64,000 nucleotides of DNA, from NCBI RefSeq assembly GCF_003148685.1, contig NZ_QGGR01000002.1, positions 496,001 to 560,000 on the forward strand, given 5' to 3'. Of this stretch, positions 16,901-24,811 are shown piece by piece. A program made the translations under genes and the position numbers. This DNA comes from Actinoplanes xinjiangensis (GTDB lineage: Bacteria; Actinomycetota; Actinomycetes; Mycobacteriales; Micromonosporaceae). Below the pieces are notes generated by a model. That model was not told where the DNA came from, searched no databases, and saw nothing but the letters and a program-made list of their open reading frames with translations. Position 1 is the stretch's first letter, and each line of letters opens with the position of its first letter.

Positions 16901-17014
16901 ACGGCCGGCGTGCAGGGCGAGGAGGGCCAGGATGACGCGCTGGGACGGGCCGGCCGGGACGACCGGCCCGTCCTCGCCGTCCACCCCGAAGGGGCCCAGC
17001 ATCCGCACCAGCAC
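13904..17014 (-). CDS. AfsR/SARP-like transcriptional regulator (BTAD + NB-ARC + TPR) with 21-residue tandem repeats
   Basis: A STAND-type regulator of 1036 residues. It has an OmpR-type winged helix (about 5-90: LVDALWPDRPPASARNTLQ), a BTAD domain (about 95-240), a Pro/Ala-rich linker, an NB-ARC ATPase with P-loop VVGPGGVGKTR near residue 390 and Walker-B-like VLDNCEHVLG near 455, and Ala-rich TPR-like helices to the end. Relatives activate secondary-metabolite genes after nucleotide-dependent oligomerisation. The linker (about residues 255-346) consists of four AAGSHLSFGDAETAVAPSR-like units encoded by palindrome-related DNA. GTG 17014 is chosen from three nearby in-frame starts (17014, 17008, 17002). 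No biosynthetic cluster is visible here, so its targets are unknown. Confidence 0.92.
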   Translation of the reverse strand: MLVRMLGPFGVDGEDGPVVPAGPSQRVILALLALHAGRPVAVATLVDALWPDRPPASARNTLQSHVARLRSRLATPGLITLEPAGYRLDLPRAHVDVLRFEDLARPAGVRLAEAVALWRGDPLPEFPGEPFRGIAARLVTLHRTVLVRHAASMDAAEAAASLQAATDADPCWEEGAVTLAGALATAGRRGDALEVLRRHSDAVIDRLGLDPSDRVRRTQLAILRGTLPATPGTPPANGGTTPASHPAAPVPSARLEAPVAPSRVPAAGSHLSFGDAETAVAPSRVSAAGSHLSFGDAETAVAPSRVSAAGSHLSFGDAEAAVASSRVVAAGSHLSFGGVETAVASSRGMTRSPAVPVRFSSFLGRAEEQQWLASLLADSESVLVSVVGPGGVGKTRLVAETVRAATGVVWVDAAGVREEDLAEAVAVGVGARVAPNDDPFTVIAAAAARHRIVVLDNCEHVLGTAAGLATALRGVRLVVTSQESLRVDGERVLRLGPLSDGAARRLFCERAGAAPSELVGEIVERLDLLPLAIELAATQAAALGVTELHARLDDRLDLLNRGTRGGDPRHRTLRAVVAWSFGLLDEPSARLLRRLAVFAGPFTVAAAESVAAAESVPAAEPVAAGGELAGEGGELRRPRIAALLAGLVDRSLVARDGPGRFRLLETVRAYASEEPGPDRAVTEARHAEAMAAAAVDLDRRMHGPDQAAAVRGFDALLPDLRLAFARGAPGVRVRLAAAMYRYGYRCQQYEVLAWGRAALDGPAHPDALAAAATHAWGRGDLREARDLAGRADPPGAAAHEVLGDVALVACEAETALAHYRAMGGDPVHRVSGLVGEALVLAWSGRVAEATAVAGEAVALADVTGNPSARAEARYALGEALGDTDPVRALALLAEAVELAVPVDDRLFRAAAGSAAVAVRSRHGDPGPALAEFREVLRLWRRAGNDTLHAAALRNLLVLLARAGVDETAALLDGALARAAVYPAEAVRLQRAREAVAQRLEPERVAALRRRGELLGPARVTAEAARAIDAVLARGCG
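15975..16250. repeat. 63-bp tandem repeat (4 copies + partial) related to the palindromic element, inside a coding region
   Basis: Units start at 15975, 16038, 16101 and 16164, and a degenerating fifth at 16227. Each 63-bp unit contains GGCTGG, CACCGCTGTCTC (or a near variant), GACAGGTGGGAACCAGCC and a short tail. Compared on the opposite strand with copy A (GACAGCGGTGGGAGCCAGCC), only a CG deletion and one base differ. The period is a multiple of three, so the regulator frame stays open and gains 21 residues per unit. Copies 3 and 4 are nearly identical, implying recent duplication. Confidence 0.93.
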
Positions 17015-17223
17015 GGTCCGACCGTAGGGCCGCTCCCCGGGGCGGCCGCAACCGAGAATCGGGGACCGGACAGACCGGCCGTCCACCGGAGGTCTGAGGA
17101 CACCGCCGGCCGGATCGCCGGCGAGGTGGCGGCCGGCCCGCTGGCCGGCGGTGCCTCCGCCGTGGAGGGCGGGAAGAACCGGGGGAGACGGGCCGAGGGC
17201 GGTGGGTGGCGGGCCCGGAGGGG

Positions 17224-18270
17224 TCAGCGGAGACGGTAGAAGCGCCAGAAGTCGTTCTCCACGGTGAGGACCTCCGGTGCGGTGTATCCGGCGTCGCGCG
17301 CCCAGCCGATCAGGGTCGGCGCCCGCAGCACGGTGCCGTTGGCGACGACCGGGTTCTCGGCGCGGGTGGCGGGCAGGCAGTGCAGGACGCTGAAGGCGTA
17401 CTGGAGCCGTTCCACCTCGCCGGCCGGGGCGGTGAACTCGTCGGCCACCCGTTCGTCGGCGACGAAGACGCTGCCGCCGTCGGTGAGCAGGCCGCGGGCG
17501 TTGCGCAGCACCCCGACCGGGTCGCCCATGTCGTGCAGGGCCTCGAAGATCGTGATCAGGTCGTAGGTGCCGCCGGTCGCCGCCGCGTCGCCGGTGGTGA
17601 AGGTGACCCGGTCGGCGACGCCCGCCGCGGCCGCCACCCGGCGCGCCTCGGTGATCGAGTCCTCGTCGAGGTCGACGCCGCGGACGGTGATCGCCGGGTA
17701 GGCGCGGGCCATCGCCACCGACGAGTGGCCCATGCCGCAGCCGAGGTCGAGGACGGCCGCGCCCGGCAGGTCGCGGAGTCGCCGGTCGATCTCCGGCACG
17801 GCGGGCAGCCACTCGCCGGTGAGCAGGTGGGTGAACATGGGCCGGTTGAAACCGGCGATGCCGTGCCGGATGTGCCGGTACTCGGCGTACGGCACGCCCG
17901 CCCCGGTCCGGAACGCGCCGATCACGGCCGGGGTGAGCAGGGCGGCGCCGAGGGCGAACTCGGCGGCCGCGCCCGCGTAGTCCGGGCCGTCCTCGTCGAG
18001 CAGCACCTCGGTGACGCCGGGCGCCAGCGCGAACGTCCCGGCGTCGGCGGTCAGGAAACCGGCGGCGGCCTGCTGTTCCAGCCATTCGCGGGCGTACCGC
18101 TCGTCGATGCCGGCGGCCGCTGCCAGCCCGGCCGGGTCGTGCGGGCCCGCCCGCAGCGCGGTGTAGAGGCCCAGCTCGCGGCCGAGCTGGACGGTCAGGA
18201 GTTCGGCGGTGCCGAGAAGGGCACCGAAGAGTCGTTCGGTGAGGGTCGAGGCGAGAGCCGGTGATGTCAT
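17224..18270 (-). CDS. SAM-dependent methyltransferase with N-terminal winged helix
   Basis: A 348-residue class I methyltransferase. Residues about 20-90 are a winged-helix dimerisation region (LGLYTALRAGP, DERYAREWLEQQAAAGFL). The Rossmann fold begins near 165 with motif I VLDLGCGMGHSSVAMARAYP, followed by VRGVDLDEDSITEARR and the motif IV region DLITIFEALHDMGDPVGVLR. The end DFWRFYRLR is aromatic. This arrangement is common to small-molecule O-/C-methyltransferases; the HDM segment differs from arsenite or sterol types, and no substrate can be given. It ends about 210 bp before the BTAD regulator start and diverges from the oxidoreductase at 18353 across an 82-bp gap. Confidence 0.88.
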   Translation of the reverse strand: MTSPALASTLTERLFGALLGTAELLTVQLGRELGLYTALRAGPHDPAGLAAAAGIDERYAREWLEQQAAAGFLTADAGTFALAPGVTEVLLDEDGPDYAGAAAEFALGAALLTPAVIGAFRTGAGVPYAEYRHIRHGIAGFNRPMFTHLLTGEWLPAVPEIDRRLRDLPGAAVLDLGCGMGHSSVAMARAYPAITVRGVDLDEDSITEARRVAAAAGVADRVTFTTGDAAATGGTYDLITIFEALHDMGDPVGVLRNARGLLTDGGSVFVADERVADEFTAPAGEVERLQYAFSVLHCLPATRAENPVVANGTVLRAPTLIGWARDAGYTAPEVLTVENDFWRFYRLR

Positions 18271-18352
18271 GCGCTGAGACTGCGCCGTCCCGGGTGCAGG
18301 GCGCGTGCAGATCGCTTGACCTCAACCTTCATTCAGCTTGCAGACTGCGGCC

Positions 18353-19258
18353 ATGAGAGCTGCTGTCTTCGATGAGTACGGCCCGCCCGGGGTGCTCCGG
18401 ATCACCGAGCTGCCCGATCCGGTGCCGGGCCCGGGTGAGGTGCTGATCCGGGTGCTGGCCGCGGGCGTCCAGCCGTTCGACGTGGCCGTGCGGCGCGGCG
18501 CGATGCCCTGGGTGCGGGCGACGTTTCCGCAGCAGAGCGGGCAGGAGTACGCCGGAGTCGTCGCGGCCGTCGGTGCGGGTGCCGAGGGCCTGGCGGTGGG
18601 GGATCCGGTGCTGGGTTCGACCATGCTGAACGCCACCGCCGAACTGCTGACGGTCCCGGCGGCGAACGTGGTCGCCAAACCGGACAGCCTCGACTTCCCG
18701 ACCGCGGCGGGGCTGGTCGCGGCCGCCCAGACGGCGAGCGGTGCTCTCCTGGAGCTGGCGGTGACCGCCGAGGACGTGCTGCTGGTGCACGCGGGTGCGG
18801 GCAGTGTCGGTACCGTCGCGATCCAGTTGGCGCGGCTGGCGGGGGCGACCGTGATCGGTACGGCGAGCGCGGGCAACCACGATCACCTCCGGCGGCTGGG
18901 GGCGGTCGCGGTCCCGTACGGCGAGGAGTTGATCGCAGCGGTGACTGCCACCGGCCTCAAGCCGACCGTCGCTCTGGATGCCGCCGGCGGTGAGGCGATC
19001 GCGCAGTCGATCGCGCTGGGGGTCACGCCGGAGCGGGTCGGCACGATCGTCGACGACCGCGCCGCCGCCGAGCACGGGGCGGCGGTGGTCCGCGCGGGCC
19101 GCTCACCGGCCCGGCTGGCCGAGGTGGTCGCACTGGCCGCCGCCGGACGGGTGGTCATGCCGGTCCGGGTCTTCCCGTTCGAGGCGATCGTGGAGGCGCA
19201 CGCGGCCGTCGAGTCGCGGCACGGCCGCGGCAAGGTGGTCCTGACGATCAGCGGTTGA
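18353..19258 (+). CDS. NADP-dependent quinone-oxidoreductase-like enzyme (MDR family)
   Basis: A 301-residue member of the zinc-independent medium-chain reductases. It has the N-terminal GroES-like fold (FDEYGPPGVLRITELPDPVP), the cofactor motif VHAGAGSVGTVAIQLARLAG near residue 145, and the C-terminal GRGKVVLTISG typical of quinone/crotonyl-CoA reductase-like proteins. The usual zinc-binding Cys are absent, consistent with quinone or enal reduction by NADPH. The ATG at 18353 is preferred over a TTG five codons upstream. TTGACC at 18316 may be a -35. Its 3' end overlaps the convergent GntR-TetR gene by 11 bp. Confidence 0.88.
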   Translation: MRAAVFDEYGPPGVLRITELPDPVPGPGEVLIRVLAAGVQPFDVAVRRGAMPWVRATFPQQSGQEYAGVVAAVGAGAEGLAVGDPVLGSTMLNATAELLTVPAANVVAKPDSLDFPTAAGLVAAAQTASGALLELAVTAEDVLLVHAGAGSVGTVAIQLARLAGATVIGTASAGNHDHLRRLGAVAVPYGEELIAAVTATGLKPTVALDAAGGEAIAQSIALGVTPERVGTIVDDRAAAEHGAAVVRAGRSPARLAEVVALAAAGRVVMPVRVFPFEAIVEAHAAVESRHGRGKVVLTISG

Positions 19259-20132
19259 TCCAGACGGCCAGCCCGTCGAGGAGGCGGGCCAGCCCGAACT
19301 CGAACAGGATGTGCAGGTCGAACTCGAAGTCGAGGTCGTTCTGGAACAGCTGCGTGTAGTGCGGTGCGGGGTGCCGGGCGGTGAACGCGGTGAACGCGGC
19401 GGCCTGGCCGTCCATCCATTCCTCGTCGGTCATCCCGGTGTCGCGCACCGCCTGCGCCTCCGGCTCCAGCCCGGTCGCCACCCCGCGCACGAAGCTGAAG
19501 AGCAGCACCTGCACGAGCATGCGGTCGGTGACGCCGAGCCCGGTCGGGTTCAGCGCGCCCATGATCCACTCACCGAGGCGCAGCGCGTTCGGCGCCGGCT
19601 GGGGGCGGGTCATCGACATCGACGGGCCGAGCCACGGGTGACGCTGGAAGATCTCCCACACGGCGCGGGCGCACCCGTCCAGGTCGGCCCGCCAGTCGCC
19701 GCGGTAGCGCGGCGGCACCCGCAGCTCCCCGAGCGCCCCGTCGATCATGGCGAGGATCAGGTCGTCCCGGCTCGGCACGTGCCGGTAGAGGGACATGGTC
19801 GCCACGTTCAGCCCGGCGGCGATACGGCGCATGGACAGCTCGGCGATGCCGTCCCGGTCGGCGACGGCGATCGCCTCGGCGACGATCCGGTCCCGGCTGA
19901 GGTCGGTCTCCCGCGGTGGCGCCGGGCCCGCCACCACCGTGCCGACACCCGGCCGCGCGACGGTCAGGCCCGCCTCGCGCAGTGCCGCGTGGGCCTTGGT
20001 GGCGGTGGCGATGGCGACCCCCCACTCGGTGGTGATGGCGCGGGCCGAGGGCACCCGGTCGCCGGGGCCCAGTTCGCCGGCCTCGATGCGGCGGCGGATG
20101 TCGGCGACGATCCGGCGGTAGGGCGCGTCCAC
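19248..20132 (-). CDS. Chimeric GntR-TetR transcriptional regulator
   Basis: A 294-residue regulator with two DNA-binding modules. Residues 1-70 form a GntR-type winged helix (IVADIRRRIEAGELGPGDRV and TEWGVAIATATKAHAAL). Residues about 75-130 form a TetR helix-turn-helix (IAVADRDGIAELSMRRIAAG and NVATMSLYRHV), followed by an all-helical TetR C-terminal ligand domain with a DMT-rich region. GTG 20132 opens the GntR domain with AGGCAGG upstream. The architecture is recognised among actinobacterial regulators of drug-modifying or efflux genes. It diverges from the broken FAD monooxygenase, and the palindrome at 20198 is the likely shared operator. Confidence 0.9.
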   Translation of the reverse strand: MDAPYRRIVADIRRRIEAGELGPGDRVPSARAITTEWGVAIATATKAHAALREAGLTVARPGVGTVVAGPAPPRETDLSRDRIVAEAIAVADRDGIAELSMRRIAAGLNVATMSLYRHVPSRDDLILAMIDGALGELRVPPRYRGDWRADLDGCARAVWEIFQRHPWLGPSMSMTRPQPAPNALRLGEWIMGALNPTGLGVTDRMLVQVLLFSFVRGVATGLEPEAQAVRDTGMTDEEWMDGQAAAFTAFTARHPAPHYTQLFQNDLDFEFDLHILFEFGLARLLDGLAVWINR

Positions 20133-20197
20133 GGTAGTACACCTGCCTTCCCGTACTAGTGCGGTTCGCTTCTTCGTTCCGCGGCTTCTAGCGTCTA

Positions 20198-20211
20198 GTA
20201 CATCGATGTAC
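20198..20211. promoter_or_regulatory. 14-bp palindrome in the regulator/monooxygenase divergent region
   Basis: GTACATCGATGTAC is a perfect palindrome. Further GTAC half-sites lie at 20136 and 20152 and just after the palindrome at 20215. It sits 24 bp before the monooxygenase ATG, where a transcript start would fall after TAGCGT (20189-20194). It is probably the binding site of the GntR-TetR regulator; which of its two DNA-binding domains uses it is unknown. Confidence 0.65.
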
Positions 20212-20234
20212 AGAGTACGCAGAGGGGCGGGGAC

Positions 20235-21399
20235 ATGCGGGTTCTGATTTCCGGTGCCGGGATCGCCGGGCCGGCGCTGGCGTTCTGGCTGCACCGGGCC
20301 GGCGCCGACGTGACGGTGGTGGAGCGGGCCGCGGCGCCGCGGCCGGGTGGGCACGCGGTGGACGTGCGCGGCGTGGCCCGGGCCGTCGTCGACCGGATGG
20401 GGCTGCGCGAACGGATCCGCGCACACCAGGTCGACGAACGGGGGTTCGCCCTGGTGAGCGCGTCCGGGCAGCGGCTCGCCGAGGTGCCGGCCACCGCGTT
20501 CGGCGGTGAGGGCATCGTCGCCGAGATCGAGATCGCCCGCGGCGACCTGGCCCGGATCCTGCTGGAGGCGACACCCGGCGCCGACTACCGCTTCGGCGAC
20601 CGGATCACCGCGATCGACGACGGCTCGGTGACGTTCGCGAGCGGTGGCACCGAGCGGTTCGACGTCATCGTCGGCGCCGACGGGGTGCACTCCGGCACCC
20701 GGCGACTGGTGTTCGGCCCGGACGACCGGTTCGTGCGCTACCTCGGGGGCTACACGTCGTATTTCACCGTCCCCGATCCGGGCGACCTGGACCACTGGCT
20801 GCTGATGTACACCGCGACCGGCGGGCGGGGCGCCTACCTGCGGCCGGAGAACGGCGGCACGGCGAAGGCGTCGCTGTCGTTCCTGCACCCGGAACCCAGC
20901 TTCGACCGGCTGCCCCGGGCCGAGGCCGAACGGCTGATCGCCGCGAAGCTGGCCGGCGCCGGCTGGCGGGTCCCGGAGCTGCTGGCCGCGATGCCGGCCG
21001 CGCCCGACTTCTACTTCGACTCGCTCAACCAGGTGCGGGTGGACCGCTGGTGGCGGGGCCGGGTGGCCCTGCGGGTCACCGCTCGCGGGTCTGGGCACCA
21101 GCATGAGCCTGGTCGGCGCCTATGTGCTCGCCGGGGAGCTGGCCGGGGCCGCCGATCCCGAGCAGGCGTTCGCGGCCTACCAGGGCGCCATGGCCGACTA
21201 CGTCGAGACCGGCCTCCAGCTGCCGCCGGGCGGGATCCGGATGGCCGCGCCCCGGTCCCGCGCCATGATCGGCATCCGCATCCTCGCGATGCGGATGATG
21301 ACCCGCTGGCCGTCGCGGCAGATCGCCGAGGCACAGTTCGGCAAGGCCGAGGCGATCACGCTGCGCGACTATCCGGCGCTCACCGGTCAGCGCAGGTAG
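20235..21399 (+). pseudogene. FAD-dependent monooxygenase, frameshifted with loss of the GDAA motif
   Basis: Group A flavoprotein monooxygenase. The first 280 codons are intact: dinucleotide-binding GAGIAGPALAFWLHRAGADV, substrate/FAD region RGDLARILLE and the DG motif (VIVGADGVHSGTRR). After GRVAL (about 21071) the frame shifts. The second FAD motif (GDAA) is missing, and homology resumes at 21073 in another frame with GSPLAGLGTSMSLVGAYVL, ending at the stop at 21397-21399. The join implies a deletion of about 14 bp (or 14 plus a multiple of 3). The original frame stays open for kilobases only by GC bias. It is either a true pseudogene or an assembly error; loss of a whole motif favours the former. 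Confidence 0.85.
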
Positions 21400-23510
21400 G
21401 CGAGCCCGTCCAGGACCACCGAGGGCCGCCCCGTGCTGCCCTCGGCCTGCACCCGGACGGTGTGCGTGCCGCTGCCGCGCCACGACCGCGTCCACACCGC
21501 CTGCCCGTTGCCGGTCCGGCCCGACCGCAGGTCCACGATCCCCTGGAACTCCTCGTCGACGTAGATCCGCACCCGTCCGGACGCGGCTGTCCGGCTCGCC
21601 ACGACAGCGGCCGAACTACCGGTGAACGTCCAGGCCAGCGACGCGCCGACGGTCGATCCGGCCAGGGCTTCGCCGCCGAGATATCCCTGGTCGCGCACCG
21701 TCCGCCAGGTCCCGGTCCGGGTCGCCTCGGACTCGGTCAGCAACACGGGGGTACGGGTGACCGACCCGCTCGCCGAGTTACCGGCCCGGTCGGTGGCCGT
21801 GACCGCCCAGGTCGCCGGGTCACCGAGCCGGGCCGTGGCGGTGTACTGCCGGGTGCCGCCGGACAGGTTCGCGGTGTCCGCGCCACGCACCCGCACCGAC
21901 TTCAGACCGGACGTGTCGGTGGCCGCCCAGCCGACCCGTACCGGCACCGTCGCACCGACCGTGCCCTCCCGCAGTGTCACCAGCGGCGTCTCGCTGAACT
22001 CCGGCGCCGTCGGGTCGACGACCACCTCGGTGGCGGCCGTGGCGATCTTCCCGGACAGGTGCACGGCCCGGACGGTCACCTTGTGCACGCCGGGTTCGAG
22101 GCGCACCGCGGCCTGCCGGTGCCCGCTCGGCGCCGCCGCCGACAGCCGCCCGTCGACCCACACCTCGAAGCGGTCCATCATCCGGCTCGGGGTGGACAGG
22201 TCCCATGCCGGTCCGGCCGCACCCCTGGTGTAGTACTTCCCGCCGTACGCCGTGGCGCCGTTCACCCCGCGGTAGCGCAACCCGGCCGGTGCCGCGCCCG
22301 CCGCCGCCCGGATCGCCGGGAGCTGTGCGTACAGGGCGTTGCCGGGGCACTCGGTGCGGCCGGTGTCGCGGTGCGCGGCGATCCGGTTCAGCAGTGCCGT
22401 CCGCCCGGCCGGGAAGCGGTCGCTGCCGCCGGAGACCAGGCCCACCTTGCCGAGCGGCGGATTGCTCCAGGCCCCCAGCTTGTACGCGGCCAGCTGCGCC
22501 ACCGACGTCCGGGCCGCCGCCGGAATGGCGGTGGACCGGTAGTCGCCGATCACCGCGACCGCGCTGGCGTTCGCGTTGAATCCGAGCGTGTGCGCCCCCA
22601 GCACCGACCGGTGCACACCGCCCCCGCGTCCTTCGAAGATCCGCCCGCACTTGTCGACCAGGAAGTTGTAGCCGATGTCGTTCCAGCCCTTGCTCTTCAC
22701 GTGGAACCGCTCGATCCCCCGGACGATGCTCGCCGACTCCGTGCAGTCGTAGCCGTTACCGGACGCGGTGTGATGCACGAACACGATGTGCACCGCCCCG
22801 GTGTACTCCGGCGGGTCCTCCACGATGGCTTCGTCGGCGCCCCATCCGGCCCGGGTGACGAGCCGCGGAACCGGCCGGACCGGCAGCACCACCGGTGCCT
22901 CGGCGGCCGGCTCGGCCTTCCGGCCCGTCCCGCGCCCGTCCCGGTCGGCGCGTTTCGTCGCCGCCGCAGGCACCATCTCCGGCGCGTCCGGGTCGTTCGT
23001 CTCCGGGGCGTCCGGGTTGATCAGGTCGACGCGCAGCCCGGCCGGGAGTTCGGCGTTCCCGGCGGCGATGACCCGGGCCTGGACCCCGTCGGACGGGCCC
23101 ACCCAGAGCGGATCGCTGCTGCCGCGTACTCCCGGGCCACCGGCGGAGGCGTCCGGGTTGTCGGTCTCCAGGAGCCGCCAGGACGACCAGGTGCCGGTGC
23201 CGAGCCGCCGGGCCCGCACCTCGATGGCTCCCCGCGGAGCGGATCGCGGGTCGGCCCAGGTCACACCGACCAGGCTGAACGGCGCGGTGTCCCGCCGGGC
23301 CAGTTCGGCGGTGCGTGGGGCGATCGCCGACCGGGCGGAGACGAGCCGCATGCCGGACTCGGTCAGGGCGAAGGTCTGGAGGACCGGCCGGCCCCGCACC
23401 GGCGCGGCGGGTGCGGCGGGTGCCTGCATGGCGACGCCCGCTCCGGCGATCACGACGGCGATCGCCGGAGTGGCGGCGGCAAGACGAGCGGTGGTCCGGG
23501 TGCGGCGCAT
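21387..23510 (-). CDS. Secreted N-acetylmuramoyl-L-alanine amidase / PGRP-domain protein
   Basis: A 707-residue exported peptidoglycan amidase. The signal peptide is residues 1-36. A linker and beta domain are followed by a PGRP/amidase_2 domain (about 215-400) with zinc ligands H246 or H247 (VFVHHTASG), H380 (AAHRDTGRTECPG) and C388, and Y281 in DIGYNFLVD. The FEGRGGGVHRSVLGAHTLGF block is diagnostic. The last 300 residues are Ig-like beta modules (PTAPEFSETPL, TDTSGLKSVRVRG, SSAAVVASRTAASGRVRIYVD), as in SpoIID-type or streptomycete cell-wall amidases, probably binding wall polymers. Its 3' end overlaps the monooxygenase remnant by 13 bp. Role inferred in wall turnover or germination. Confidence 0.93.
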   Translation of the reverse strand: MRRTRTTARLAAATPAIAVVIAGAGVAMQAPAAPAAPVRGRPVLQTFALTESGMRLVSARSAIAPRTAELARRDTAPFSLVGVTWADPRSAPRGAIEVRARRLGTGTWSSWRLLETDNPDASAGGPGVRGSSDPLWVGPSDGVQARVIAAGNAELPAGLRVDLINPDAPETNDPDAPEMVPAAATKRADRDGRGTGRKAEPAAEAPVVLPVRPVPRLVTRAGWGADEAIVEDPPEYTGAVHIVFVHHTASGNGYDCTESASIVRGIERFHVKSKGWNDIGYNFLVDKCGRIFEGRGGGVHRSVLGAHTLGFNANASAVAVIGDYRSTAIPAAARTSVAQLAAYKLGAWSNPPLGKVGLVSGGSDRFPAGRTALLNRIAAHRDTGRTECPGNALYAQLPAIRAAAGAAPAGLRYRGVNGATAYGGKYYTRGAAGPAWDLSTPSRMMDRFEVWVDGRLSAAAPSGHRQAAVRLEPGVHKVTVRAVHLSGKIATAATEVVVDPTAPEFSETPLVTLREGTVGATVPVRVGWAATDTSGLKSVRVRGADTANLSGGTRQYTATARLGDPATWAVTATDRAGNSASGSVTRTPVLLTESEATRTGTWRTVRDQGYLGGEALAGSTVGASLAWTFTGSSAAVVASRTAASGRVRIYVDEEFQGIVDLRSGRTGNGQAVWTRSWRGSGTHTVRVQAEGSTGRPSVVLDGLAYLR

Positions 23511-23624
23511 GTGAACTCCCCGGCCACCGGCATAAAGGGGTCATTTCGGATGCGCCGGCGACCACAAGCCACCATGCCGGTTACTGCCGGGACAGGTGGG
23601 GAGTTCTGTGAAAAAAACTCAGAT

Positions 23625-24113
23625 TTATCGGTTCATCAGCCAGATCGAGGCATTCAGCGCGGTGGCGAACGTGACCCAGGCCCAATAGGGCAGCAGCAGG
23701 CCCGCGGCGACCCGGGAGACCGGCCGGAACTTCCACACCGTGACACCGATCAGGATCCAGAGAATCACGATGTCGGCCAGGGCGAGCCCGTATTGCCCGA
23801 ACCCGAAGAAGATCGGCGTCCAGATCGCGTTCAGCACCAGCTGAGCCGCATACCAGTTGAGCGCCGGTGACCACCCGGTGCGCCGCCACACCAGCCAGCC
23901 GCTGATCGCGATCATGACGTAGAGCACCGTCCAGACCGGCCCGAACACCGCGGACGGCGGCGCCCAGTCGGGTTGCCGCAGACTCTGGTACTCACCGGCG
24001 GTCCCGGCCACGCCGAGCCCACCGAGCAGCGCGGCCCCGGCCACCGCCGCTCCGAACCCGGCCAGCCCCCACCAGGGCGACATCCCGTGCCCACGCATCA
24101 CATGACTCGTCAT
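23625..24113 (-). CDS. TspO/MBR family membrane protein
   Basis: A 162-residue five-helix membrane protein of the translocator/peripheral benzodiazepine receptor family. It keeps the Trp/Tyr-rich core (QSLRQPDWAPPSAVFGPVWT, WYAAQLVLNAIWTPIFFGFG) and ends NASIWLMNR. Family members bind porphyrins and act in stress or tetrapyrrole handling; function here is not established. The ATG at 24113 is 10 bp after the TetR stop, so the regulator and TspO are probably one transcript. GCG-rich DNA before the amidase (23511-23624) contains no further gene. Confidence 0.92.
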   Translation of the reverse strand: MTSHVMRGHGMSPWWGLAGFGAAVAGAALLGGLGVAGTAGEYQSLRQPDWAPPSAVFGPVWTVLYVMIAISGWLVWRRTGWSPALNWYAAQLVLNAIWTPIFFGFGQYGLALADIVILWILIGVTVWKFRPVSRVAAGLLLPYWAWVTFATALNASIWLMNR

Positions 24114-24123
24114 GCCCGCACAC

Positions 24124-24747
24124 TTACCCCGGATCACCCGTCGATATCTCCGCCGCCGGCTCACAGGAAGCGGGACGGACGGCGTCGACCGCGGCGTCGA
24201 ACAGGTCTTCCAGGGGGACCTGACCGCCGGCCCGGGTCCAGGCCTCACCGGCCACGTCCAGGCAGGTGATGACGGTGGCGACGAGGGCGTCCGCCCGTAC
24301 ATCCCAGGGGTCTGCCGGGTCGGCACCGAGCCGCCGCCGGACCTCGGGGGTGAGCAGTGCCTGCCATTGGAGGTGTTTCTCGATGCTGCGGGCACGCAGC
24401 GAGGGTGTCTCGTGGACCATCCGGAAGATCTTCAGCATGGTCTCGTCGTCGTAGGCGCTGTCCTTGACGCTGTGCAGCGCACCGCACAGGGCGGTCCACG
24501 CGTCCTCGCCGGCGGGCCGGGCCTCCAGCGCCTGCCGGATGAGGTCGCCGCTGGCGATGAGGTCACCGAGGACGACGTCCTCCTTGGTGCCGAAGTAGCG
24601 GAAGAACGAGCGGCGCGAGATGCCGGCGGCGGCGGCGATGTCGTCGATCGTGGTGGCGTCGAAGCCGCGGGTGAGGAACAGCTCCATCGCGGTCCGGGTG
24701 ATCTCGCCGTAGACGGCGTTGCGGGTCCGGGACCAGAGCGACGACAT
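24124..24747 (-). CDS. TetR-family transcriptional regulator
   Basis: A 207-residue repressor. The N-terminal helix-turn-helix (TAMELFLTRGFDATTIDDIAA, AAGISRRSFFRYFGTKEDVV) is followed by a helical ligand domain including SAYDDETMLKIFRMVHETP. It diverges from the SDR gene at 24812. Its own TAGTGT -10 (24759-24754) ends 6 bp before the ATG, a leaderless pattern. The imperfect palindrome TGACACTCAGTGCCA (24776-24790) lies between the two promoters, so self-repression and control of the SDR are expected. It likely co-transcribes TspO. The ligand is unknown. Confidence 0.92.
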   Translation of the reverse strand: MSSLWSRTRNAVYGEITRTAMELFLTRGFDATTIDDIAAAAGISRRSFFRYFGTKEDVVLGDLIASGDLIRQALEARPAGEDAWTALCGALHSVKDSAYDDETMLKIFRMVHETPSLRARSIEKHLQWQALLTPEVRRRLGADPADPWDVRADALVATVITCLDVAGEAWTRAGGQVPLEDLFDAAVDAVRPASCEPAAEISTGDPG

Positions 24748-24753
24748 GCCGCC

Positions 24754-24804
24754 ACACTAACACGCCGTGCCTGATTGACACTCAGTGCCAGATCGGCATA
24801 GCGT
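24754..24804. promoter_or_regulatory. Divergent, leaderless-type promoters with a TetR operator
   Basis: Plus strand: TTGACA (24775-24780), 18-bp spacer, TAGCGT (24799-24804), then 7 bp to the SDR ATG. Minus strand: TAGTGT (24759-24754), then 6 bp to the TetR ATG. The palindrome TGACACT-C-AGTGCCA (24776-24790, one mismatch) covers the plus-strand -35 and sits near the minus-strand -35. Both genes should start transcription at, or within a base or two of, their start codons. Confidence 0.75.
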
Positions 24805-24811
24805 GACAGCC

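Noticed and set aside
17015..18325. An open frame extending the BTAD regulator 430 codons upstream
   Set aside because: The winged helix begins near 17014, and the extension overlaps the methyltransferase in another frame with no family resemblance.
20235..23870. A 1211-codon open frame continuing beyond the monooxygenase
   Set aside because: After 21071 it has no recognisable domain and runs antisense through the intact PGRP amidase gene; it is open only because of GC bias.
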